Of a stretch of 64,000 nt of DNA, positions 45,613 to 56,256 are shown in pieces (positions within the stretch are counted from its first letter, which is position 1; the number at the start of each line of letters is the position of its first letter). This DNA is from Escarpia spicata (taxonomy: Eukaryota > Annelida > Polychaeta > Sabellida > Siboglinidae). Where the stretch lies: contig OZ023217.1 of assembly GCA_963995525.1 (NCBI GenBank), forward strand, positions 25,781,587 to 25,845,586. The letters are read 5' to 3'. A program made the position numbers and the translations under genes. The notes under the pieces were generated by a model, which was given only the letters and a program-made list of their open reading frames with translations, did no database searches and had not been told where the DNA came from.

Positions 45613-46555
45613 TATATATCATTCATATCTACCAAAGGAATGAGAGGCTAGCGAAAGAGAATCGGACAAAGGATTTACTGTACGGATAACATCCAAGAAT
45701 CAACAGATCTCGATTTCCTCTAAATGGCGCTGTACAATAGCGATAATAATAATAACTTATTGCATTTCTCTGCGCCATAAATCTAGCAGTTACAGATTAC
45801 TCAGAGGCGCATTACAATCCTTTAAAAAAACATGGCATGTAGCTATTAAGATTATTAAATAAAATAAATAAATAAATAAAAGCATTACAATATGCATACA
45901 TATACATATCAATAGTAAATAGATGAGGATAGTAATAATACTAATTAAAACGACACATTAAGAGAGAATAATAATAATAGTTAAAGGTAGATATTAAAAA
46001 GTCCGGAGTTCGCCCCTGTCCACACATATACATTTTTTAAAGAGAAAAAGCACGTTTAAAAAGAAGTGTCTTTAGTTGCTCTGCGATATGCTGTCACGGT
46101 TCTCTGTCGTCTGAATATTGTTTCTCTGTGTTGTCTCTCTGCGTTTCCTACGTGTTGTTTCGCTGATGAACTGTAGTTTGAAATGATCTTTCGAGATCGA
46201 CATCGGCGATGAACACCACTCGCCAATACTTATGCGACGATCTTTGTTGTTTTAAATGAACTAGACACAAATGTTTGTTCTACTGCACGGAAAATGAATA
46301 TTTCAGTTACAACGTTACTGTCACTGTGATGTGTGCAGGTTACGAAAAGAAGGGAAAAGAAATGGGTTAAGACGATGCGGTAGGATGTATCATCATTTTA
46401 TGGTTCAGTACAGGAAATCTCCAGTAGCCTATTTGCCAATGTGAGGTCATTTCGAAATTAAATTGATGAACGTGTTACCAATGTTCGATATAGGCGTGAA
46501 TAGACTTAGTTGGAGCTTCTGTTCCTGACGAAACTCTCAATTTGGATGGTTTTTA
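45613..46555. other. No gene; AT-rich with a LINE/SINE-like tail
   Basis: AATAATAATAAC followed by GCGCCATAA...GAGGCGCATTACAATCC at 45745-45825 resembles a minus-strand LINE 3' end. The rest is not recognised. Confidence 0.4.
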
Positions 46556-46687
46556 GTTCTATCTATCCGACCAGACCCACGTCGGGTAAGAACAAGAGAG
46601 GCGGGGTTGGTGTTTATGTGTGAATTCAAGATGGTGCAGACATGTGACGGTGAGGGGAAAGACGAGTACACGGAATCTTGAGACATT

Positions 46688-47030
46688 GTGTCTGCATTGT
46701 CGGCAATTCTACCTACCATGCGAGATCAGCTGTGTTGCTCTGTGTTGCCCAGTGGCAATACCGATCCACCTGTTCGTGAAATATCACAGCTCGTGCACAC
46801 TGTTGAAAGTAGTCAACCTGATGCAGCTGTTATTGTGACCGATAACTTCAACAAGTGCAGACTGAACAAAACACCGCCACGGCACAAACAGTATGTTGAC
46901 TGTCCCACCAAATCGGTTAACACACTCGATATGAGCTACTGTAATGTCAACAAAACCAAGAATGCAGTAGGTTGGGCTTGTCAGATCATAACACTATTTT
47001 GTGCCTACCAACCTCTAAACAATTTCTGAA
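46688..47030 (+). pseudogene. LINE endonuclease C-terminal remnant
   Basis: The plus frame includes PDAAVIVTDNFNKCRLNKTP (normally GDFN), QYVDCPTKSVNTLDMSYCNV and a terminal region where the catalytic SDH should be. This matches the end of the AP endonuclease in a Jockey-superfamily LINE. The catalytic GDFN reads TDNFN, so it is mutated. Confidence 0.7.
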
Positions 47031-47076
47031 ATAGTCAAAGCCATCCAAATTACATATAAAATAGTGGTCAGAAGAG

Positions 47077-48293
47077 GTGCACGTTGCTCTACAGGGCTGC
47101 TTTGCGTGCATGGACTGGCAAGTATTTGAAGAGGAACCTCAGTCTCTGGACGAACTGACTGAAAATTCTTCATCTGATGTCAAGTTTTGTCAGATATGCA
47201 GAGGTGGAGATAGTGACATATTACAAGTATTTGGCCACAGTAGTAACCTCAGAACTGTCTTGGACTTAACATATTATATCTACCATAAAAAAAGGTCACA
47301 AAAGGCTATATTTTTTATGCAGCTGAAAACGTTTAAAATATACACAAAAATCGTGATGCCTTTCTACATATCCATCATAAAAAGTATCCTAGCCTTTGGC
47401 ATCTTAGTCTGGTTTTCAGCACTCACAAAAAATGAATGGGTGAATGATTTTTTGAAAGACCGTCCACAGCGTGTTAGTATTCAGGGTTGTATGTCGGATG
47501 AGATTATTGTAAATTCCGGCGCACCCCAGGGCTATGTCCTCTCGCCGACACTTTTTTCAATATACACAGATCACATGAGGTGTCAGACCTCCTCTAACTG
47601 GCTACTGAACTTTGCAGATGACATGGCCTTAGTTGGCCTCCTGAAAAAAGAAGATTCCCTGGCAGAATATTTTTCACAAATCTCTGTTTTGGAGAAATGG
47701 TGCGCTGACAGCTTTCTTCACCTTAACGTTGGCAAAACGAAAGAACTTCTGATCGACAACAGGAAAGTCTCTGATGTTGTTGCCCCTGCCAAGATTAGTA
47801 ATGAACCTGTTGAAGTTGTGTCCAAATTTAAATATCTTGGCACTTTTTATGACAACAAGCTGTATTTCACTGATGACACTGATCACATTGTAAAAAAGCA
47901 AACCAGCGCCTCTACCTTCTAAGGAAATTGAGATCTTTTGATGTGAACCAAGAAATCTTGGAAATAGTGTATAGGAGTTTAATAGAGAGTGTTCTGCCCT
48001 TTAATGGTGTTGTATGGTTTGGTAATCTGAACATGAAAGACAAAGGTAGGCTGTCACGCATTGTCAAAGTTGCAGGAAAAATTATTGGGTCAGGACAGTA
48101 CTCGCTGGATGACTTGTACAGTGGCGCTGTCAGAAGGAAAGTTAATACTATTGTTTGCGACCCCACCCATCCTCTTTTTGGCCAGTTCCAGCAGCTTCCG
48201 TCAGGCCGACGATATAAGATGCCCTTTGCCCGGAAGAATCTCTTCAAAAAATCCTTTATACCAACAGCAGTGTCCATCCTCAACTGTAAGTGA
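47077..48293 (+). pseudogene. LINE reverse transcriptase and C-terminal region
   Basis: A 281-codon frame contains VNDFLKDRPQRVSIQG, SGAPQGYVLSPTLFSIYTDH, NWLLNFADDMALVGLLKKED (FADD), LEKWCADSFLHLNVGKTKEL and VSKFKYLGTFYDNKLYFTDD. After a one-base frame change at about 47915, the C-terminal frame has IVYRSLIESVLPFNGVVWFG, RIVKVAGKIIGSGQ and QQLPSGRRYKMPFARKNLFK. Its best-preserved parts are the active site and C-terminus. The first 100 codons of the long frame do not match RT. Confidence 0.85.
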
Positions 48294-48481
48294 ATGTATT
48301 CTGTAGCAGTATTGTGTTTGCATTTAGTTTTTTTTATGTCATTATATTGTGCCTTAGTGTCCTGCAGTGTATATGTCGTGGCTCCACAGTTTTGTTTTTA
48401 ACTTGTAATGCCGGCGCCAGATGTCTACTCATGGTAACGCCACTCTTTTTTTCTTTTCTTTTTTATTATTATTATTATTTA

Positions 48482-49860
<1,379 letters not shown>

Positions 49861-49865
49861 ATATC

Positions 49866-50033
49866 ATAGACTGGGAGGGAGTGAAAATTGTAGACAAAGA
49901 ACCCAACAGAAGAATTCGGCATATCAAAGAAGCCATCTGGATCAGAAAAACCAAAACACCCATCAACAGAGACGAGGGCAATTACGAACTGCCTCACGTG
50001 TACGATGACGTCATACAGCGTCATAGGTACTGA
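49866..50033 (+). pseudogene. C-terminal fragment of a second Penelope-like GIY-YIG endonuclease
   Basis: 56 codons read IDWEGVKIVDKEPNRR, IKEAIWIRKTKTPINRDEGN and YELPHVYDDVIQRHRY before TGA. The pattern IDWE..KI.D.E...R.(I/V)KEAIWIRK...NRDEG.Y.L.HVYD is the end of the GIY-YIG region of a Penelope/Neptune-type protein. It belongs to a different subfamily from the element at 12-16.5 kb. The rest of the protein is absent. Confidence 0.75.
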
Positions 50034-50060
50034 TGAAGTCGACGTGACACGTCAACGAAA
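50030..50060 (+). ncRNA. Hammerhead-ribozyme-like core
   Basis: CTGATGA (50030-50036), one A, a 7-bp stem GTCGACG/CGTCAAC with one C-A mismatch and loop TGACA, then GAAA (50057-50060). This is the conserved core layout of a hammerhead (CUGANGA, stem II, GAAA). It overlaps the stop codon of the Penelope-like fragment, and hammerheads are documented in Penelope-like elements. The extra A before stem II and the weak stem III make activity uncertain. Confidence 0.45.
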
Positions 50061-50224
50061 GCCTCTACCAGGTAATTTAACATGATTCTTGGATATGAAA
50101 AATGAAAGTTTCTAATTTGTGTATATTATTCTTTTTCATGCACAGCCAGGAACACATGAGCAGCGTTAAAACGGTAAAACATAGCAAAACATCAGTGACC
50201 GTATCCGTTGCAACGCAAGCAAAC

Positions 50225-50387
50225 CCTCGCGAGATTTTCGTACGCAAGTTCCGAATTTCTTAGCTGCGAAAATTCGTAAGCGTTTCGAGAATACCAACTT
50301 GCGAAATTTCGCAGCTAAGAAATAATCCGCCATATTTGCGCAACTTCTTACGTACGAAATTTGTTTCTTCGAGAATACCGGCCCTGA
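50225..50387. repeat. MITE-like hairpin with GGGCCGGTATTCTCG terminus
   Basis: ATTTCTTAGCTGCGAAAATT at 50255 is mirrored by GCGAAATTTCGCAGCTAAGA at 50306. The right end, read on the minus strand, starts CAGGGCCGGTATTCTCGAAG, and a partial copy (CGAGAATACC) lies at 50286. The left terminus is not recognisable. Confidence 0.6.
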
Positions 50388-50784
50388 TACTGTGATAGTG
50401 ATAGCTGCTACTGCTAGGTATTATCGAGTTAAATCGTGATGGCATTAGTTGTCGCAATTACCGTAGTGTCATTCTGGTACTATTTAATTGTATGTAATAC
50501 GTAATGAGCGTGTTTATTAGAGTTAACCTATTTTAGCAACGACCACGTTAAATAAACATTTGGCCTGTCGGTGTCAGCCCTTGCCGTTGAGGCTGACCCG
50601 TTAGTGTAGTCGTTGACGTCACTGTGACACTGATACTCAGCATAAGCATAGCCATACAAATCATTTATGCTGCCTGTCAGGCAGTCATATTGTTTATATT
50701 GTCATAATAGTTGATTCTCTAATGTTTTTAATGAAAATTACATCATTCGTTCACAGGTTTTATTATTATTTGTGGCCATATTTT

Positions 50785-52080
50785 TTTCAGGAAAGAAGAG
50801 CAACAACCCTCTATCGCCAGATTTTGTCCCAAGCATCTTCCGTCATGTTCCGTCGCCTACAAAAGGGCGAAAATTGGTGCACTGAATAAGTTTGAACGAC
50901 GACAACACTCAAAACGGCAAAAAGTCCACAACCAAAATGTGGCAATAGCTGCAAGTGCTCTACTGGATCTTGGTGAACTCGGCAAGGAGTCTGTCACGAA
51001 TGACACGGAGCAAACAGTTGCTGATGTGCTTGAATCTCCTCCTGAGAATGATGACACTATTGCCACTCAAACCGAACTAACGACTAATGACATTACTGCG
51101 ACAGCTTGAGAGCAGACAATGAGTGCCTCCGTAAAAAAACTGTTTGTATGCTCCGTAGATGAGATGTCATTTGTAGACAATGATGATAAAGTGAAGTACT
51201 TTACCGGAATGCCATCATACTACGTGATGTTGACAATATTCATAACTGTCTACCCATATTTGAGTACCGGTGTGAAACTCACTCCATTTCAGCAATGCTT
51301 ATTGACATGCATGAGGTTGCTTTTAAATCTGAACATTCAGTTTCCAGCCTACTGTTTGAATTCAATGGATCCCTTGCTACTGCGTCAAGACTCAATCTGT
51401 TATTAATGTGATGTTTTGTCGGCTTGTCCCAGCCTTGGTGATGTGGCCAGAACGTGAATGTTTGCGAAAAAGTCTCCCAGTGTCATTTAGAGCAAAGTTC
51501 CACAAATGTGTCTGTATAATCGACTGTTTTGAAATTTTTATAGAGCGGCCTAACGATTTAAAAGCCAGGGCACAGACATACCCAAGCTACAAATATCATA
51601 ACACCGTGAAATATTTGGTTGGGATAACTCCACTGGGCATGATTTTGTACATTTCGAAAGGCTGGGGTGGACGAACAAGTGACAAGTTTGTCACAGAAAA
51701 CTCTGGATTTTTGCAGAACTTGTCACCGGGAGACTTAATATTAGCAGATAGAGGATTTGACATCAGTGATTCTGTCTGATTACATGCAGCAAACTTGCAA
51801 ATTCCGGCATTCACCAAAGGCAAACATCAATTGAGCCCGTTGGATGTAGAAGCTACTAGAGGTCTCTCAGCTGTTCGCATTCATGTACACTGTAGAACGT
51901 GTGATAGGCATGGTGAGACAGAAGTACACAATGTTGAGCGATACCATTCCAATAACTTTATTGCAATCAGACAACAGTGGGATGACAACGTTGGACAAAA
52001 TGGTTTATGTTTATTGTGCTTTAACCAATTTAGCAGAACCTATTGTCCCACTTGATTGAATGGACATTTGATTGAATTTG
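50785..52080 (+). pseudogene. ISL2EU-type transposase with THAP remnant and DDE domain
   Basis: Begins after an acceptor-like TTTTTTTCAG (50790) with NPLSPDFVPSIF, resembling the AVPTIF box that ends THAP DNA-binding domains. A Lys/Arg-rich segment and an acidic linker follow. The catalytic part shows [13 protein letters not shown] (first Asp), [49 protein letters not shown] (second Asp), a TGA at 51777, then [17 protein letters not shown]. The Glu block ([15 protein letters not shown] at 51895) is in another frame after a small insertion. The family is the DDE_4-type transposase of ISL2EU elements. A stop at 51107 and these breaks make it inactive. It lies convergent to the SWIM gene. Confidence 0.75.
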
Positions 52081-52373
52081 ATTATATAGCTTATGGCACC
52101 AAATGTCCAAGATGCAAAAACAACTACATGGATGTATAAGAAAGTGATTTTACCTTTCGGCTGGATACCGGATAGTGCTAGGAACTTGTTCTAGTCGGAA
52201 AGCCTATACCGTACAACGTTGTGATAATTTGTGGCATTGGCATATTACTACAATAATAATGTTGACGTGCATGTATACTGATATAAGAATAAAATGGAGC
52301 ACATGTTCATTGTTATATTCTTGTTGAGTTAGCCTATGTACATTTAGCTTTCCTCGGCGCCTTCATTCCCTTT

Positions 52374-52999
52374 CTACAGTCTGGACAGAGCCATTTGCTC
52401 TGGGATTCTTTTTAGACCGAGACATTGCTGATGGAATTGCTTGATACCACAGTTCTTAGACTGGCAGACTAACATGTACTTGATCCAGTGGCAAGGTGTC
52501 GACTTACATGTTTGGCTCTGTGACATTCGCACGCAGGTCTCCAGAGCAAACATCGTTGCTGCGGCATGGCTGCAAGTCTCCCCTAAACCGGCCATACATG
52601 TGCAGTGACAACACACGACCTGCCCATCGATGCACACAATCACCCAGACTTTGAGCGGAGGCTCGTTCAGACGTTGCGAGTGTTTCACTTTTGACATCAC
52701 AAGCACTCTATCTTTGCCTGAAATATTCCACACGATGCAGCTTTGCACCCATCCAGCAATAAAATACCGATATGCGTCAAGACTTTTAGCGACTCGCTGG
52801 TGTAAGGCGAAGGACTGTTAACTAGGTAGTTGTATATGTCCGGGTATTGCAAGTTCGGTAGTTGGCTTGCGGAACACTTCTCTAATGGTGTAAACAACAT
52901 TTCCGGCAAACTATATGGATCCGTGACACCAGCAAGCAATAGTTTTTCTATATACCTGTGTTTGCATGCAACATCTAAACTCTGCACCATTGTAGACAA
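52374..52999 (-). pseudogene. SWIM-finger accessory protein of the ISL2EU-type element
   Basis: 52999-52697 has KHRYIEKLLLAGVTDPYSLP and LPNLQYPDIYNYLVNSPSPY. After a frame change, 52748-52374 has VWVIVCIDGQVVCCHCTCMA and GLGETCSHAAATMFALE, which is a CxCx7CxH SWIM zinc finger. This is the N-terminal half of the SWIM-YqaJ nuclease that ISL2EU elements carry beside the transposase. The YqaJ nuclease itself was not found; the frame ends at 52374. Convergent with the transposase, about 300 bp apart. Confidence 0.75.
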
Positions 53000-53499
53000 C
53001 TAAATTTTTGAGTTCGCAGTATCGTCAGACATCGTGAAGCTTGACAGCTAAAATGGCGAAAAAACAAACGTCACGTGGTAATTAACACGTGACTGAAAAA
53101 CCTCTATGGCGATTATGTTATAGAACCTTTTGGTGAAATAGTATAGGATTGAAGAACTGGTCAATCCTTGTGTACCTATGAAATGTTATGATAGAGATGT
53201 GTGTACGTAAGACTCCGTATGATAAGAGGTTAAGAAGGCTGACGAGTCTTCCTTGAAGAATCGCTGTACTTTGTTGTTTGATAGATGGGTCAGTAAATTT
53301 GGAAAATTCTTTAATTGTGTATAACTACTTCCTTTCTGATATATCTCAGAATCCGGATATTTTGTTAGCAAGGCCGTTTCACCTAGCGGTTCTTGACAGG
53401 TAATGATGAATGATGTAATGACGTTATAACGAATTCATATTTGAACTATTATATATAAATCAGTTAACATTTTAATCCGTTGTTCAGATAGATGGAACC
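53000..53499. other. No gene; possible right end of the ISL2EU element
   Basis: Short palindromic stretch CACGTGGTAATTAACACGTG at 53072-53091. No terminal repeat pair identified. Confidence 0.35.
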
Positions 53500-53800
53500 C
53501 TCCCGCTTAGGGAATTTACGCAACTATGTTTTTCAAGTCGATCGCAACATATAAATGTGAAATCCAGTTATTTTCCACCTGGGAGTGAAAGCAATCGTGT
53601 GGTTTTAGTTATTTATTACAACAAGCGTGATTAGTGAAATAAGGGGGTGGGGTAGATATCAGTCCACTTCATCAATACAGATCAGCCGAACAATAGCATA
53701 TGAAATATCGTTGGAAAGATGTTTGAATATTCTTTCCAACGGTGTTATAATTAATAGGTAATTATTATGTAGTGACGTCATACTCACATCATACCTAAAA
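53500..53800 (-). repeat. Two-part repeat A+B, copy 1
   Basis: On the minus strand, part B (TAATTATAACACCGTTGGAA and neighbours, 53790-53660) precedes part A (CCCTTATTTCACTAATCACG, GATTGCTTTCACTCCCAGG, AACTGGATTTCACAT, 53650-53510). Both parts recur at 59707-60055 on the plus strand, but there A precedes B. Confidence 0.75.
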
Positions 53801-53899
53801 TAGTCTGTGCAAATCACTCCACATTTTACTGCGTAGGCCAGATAGGTCCATTTTATAACATTAATCTGCCAACCTACAGCATGTGATTTGAATACGCCT

Positions 53900-55190
53900 C
53901 CCAAATATTATACTTTTAACATGTAATTATGCAGCAATTGTGACAACCTACCATATCTATGCTATGGGAATTACTCCCTCTACATTTCAGTCAATAGACC
54001 AGACAGGGTAAACTCTCCCACATAGGAATTCCCACCACCTCTTTTCTCAAAATGGTTACTGCATACAATTGTGAACTCCAAATGCCACACGAGGGATGCG
54101 CTTTCGTGTAATGTTTCTTGGTGGCTGTTACAAGATATCTTTAGTACGTCGGGATTTTATTGGCAGTACAGTTGACTATTATTTGATCAATTCCTTCACC
54201 GGGCCTGACAGCGATGTTGCATGGAGTGGTACATATCCAAATGGTAGTCAAATGTGGTTTGGTGTACTCAGTTTGTAGATATTTTATAACGGTGCTATAC
54301 ATAGGATATAAATTGTATTAATTACTAAATGTTGCACATGTTACTAAAACCAGTCTATATGCAAATCGCTATATAATAATAATAATTCCGTTTCTTGATA
54401 TAGCGCTTTTTAAGTAAGTAAATACCAATCAAAGCGCTTCACATATTAAAATGGCGGTTTGACTAAATGCTAAAGTATAAATAATTAAATAAATAAGCTA
54501 AGATGAAAAATAAATAAATTAGGGTGTAAAAATACAACTTCAAATAATAACATTAAAAACAAATCAATACTATAAAATAGAAGCCAGTGTAATTTAGATG
54601 TGCCAGCCAGTGCTTGCATCAAGGCATGTAGTGCTATAGCTGGGGTGGGGGTTTCTTTACATCTGAGGCCATCTGGTTTTGGGGAGGTTGTAGCCCGATA
54701 CAGAGGGCCTTTGTTCAAATGACTACTGTAAGTTCAGTGGCACCTTGCCAAGATTCTAGAACCCGTATAGCTGGGTAAAAATGATAGTTCGGTTACTGTA
54801 TAAGCCGCCGCCGTCTGAACCTATCGTTCTGACATTCAGAGTATATCGGGCCGACAGCGCGATCAAAACGCTACAAGTTTATTACAAAATCGTATTTCAT
54901 ATGTATAGGCAAACGGGAAAAGTACTACTCTTCAAAACTTGTAATTGTCACTGTTGTATTGTTTTTATCTACATATTTTCTTAACACCAGGTGGTAAATA
55001 CGTTCAGAATTTTTCCAAAATGCTGGAATATGTTTCTAGAAAATCATGGCACAAATTAAGACAAATCGGTAGAAATGAAAAAGTAACCACGTATGACATA
55101 ATCAGTTTAGAAATGTATTTAGTAAAGAACATAGAACCAATCCAAAAAATAATGATCATAACAGTGTAACATCTTAAAACCACAAATTGG
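53900..55190. other. No gene; LINE/SINE 3'-end-like tail at 54385-54450
   Basis: TAATAATAATTCCGTTTCTTGATATAGCGCTTTTTAAGTAAG with AAAGCGCTTCACA downstream resembles a minus-strand LINE/SINE tail. Otherwise unrecognised. Confidence 0.4.
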
Positions 55191-55203
55191 TCATAAAGAC
55201 ATT

Positions 55204-55253
55204 GTAGAATACACGAAAGTACGTCAAACTGAGGAAAAAAATTAATCCGTATG

Positions 55254-55287
<34 letters not shown>

Positions 55288-55412
55288 ATATTATATATAT
55301 ATATGTATATATATATATGTATACATATATATATATATATACATAAAAAATATATATACATACGGAATAATTTTTTTCCTAAGTTTGACGTACTTTCGTG
55401 TATTCTACATAC
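55204..55412. repeat. Foldback element with ~55-bp arms and (TA)n centre
   Basis: GTAGAATACACGAAAGTACG through AATCCGTATGTATATA is repeated in inverted order as TATACATACGGAATAATTTT through CGTACTTTCGTGTATTCTAC. Almost perfect arms flank AT-rich DNA. Confidence 0.88.
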
Positions 55413-55417
55413 GTATG

Positions 55418-55451
<34 letters not shown>

Positions 55452-55618
55452 GTAACTTTAATGTATCTCTTCCAACTTTTGTCTCAAGAAAATAGACATA
55501 TTAGACATTAGAAAAACCAAAGTGGAACACCTTAATAGCTATGCCTGTGTCCACAGTAGCATGTCAGATTTGGATGACATAGTGAAATGTATCCATACAA
55601 ATGCACGCAGGTTTGCTT

Positions 55619-55668
55619 GCTTTACCAACCAAAACAATATTCTATATCGTATATTGTTTTGGTTGGTA
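55619..55668. repeat. Perfect short hairpin
   Basis: TTACCAACCAAAACAATAT and ATATTGTTTTGGTTGGTAA form a 19-bp stem with a short loop, about 210 bp beyond the foldback. Confidence 0.85.
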
Positions 55669-55669
55669 A

Positions 55670-56250
55670 ATATGACCGATACGTTAAAGCACGAGAGGCA
55701 TTCAAGGTTTTAGGCCTAACTTGCTGTGTTTGTTGTATTTGTCACATTTACAAAGTTGTTACATTTTCTTTTTTCACATTTCATTTATACACGATAGCAC
55801 ATCAATAAGTGCACTTTAAAAGAAGCAGTCGTCATTAACTAAATACTCAGCTCATGTTTTAGTGGATATGTTGTATATCCCAGTGACACACTGCTACAAT
55901 TTACTAATGCCCGACTGCTTTGGTTGAATCAACGTCATAGTTAAGAACAGGGCCAGGTTAACTAACAAAACTTTCTAGGAACATTTGGTATAGATAATTT
56001 ATAGTTAATTACTCATTTCTGTATAATAACCATCATATATCGTTTTAAAACAACTATTTATTTTGCTTGTCAGTTGACAGTTACAAAGAAAGTACATGTT
56101 ACTGTCCAATGTTACGTCATTGTTAAAGCAAACACATTTAATGTAAACCATACATAAATATATGACTTGGCACACCAAATATCGTCATATGTACCGAAAC
56201 AAAAAACGTAAACAAGTTGTGAAAATGCCTAAATACTTCTGAGAACAGTG
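55670..56250. other. No gene recognised
   Basis: AT-rich. Confidence 0.4.
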
Positions 56251-56256
56251 AATGTT

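Larger units (their letters stand above)
46560..48470 (+). mobile_element. Plus-strand Jockey/CR1-superfamily LINE relic
   Basis: Endonuclease end at 46690-47030, RT at 47400-47920 and C-terminus at 47928-48293. The 3' sequence ends near 48470 before a (TG)n array. The 5' part and the first half of the RT are missing or decayed. Confidence 0.8.
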
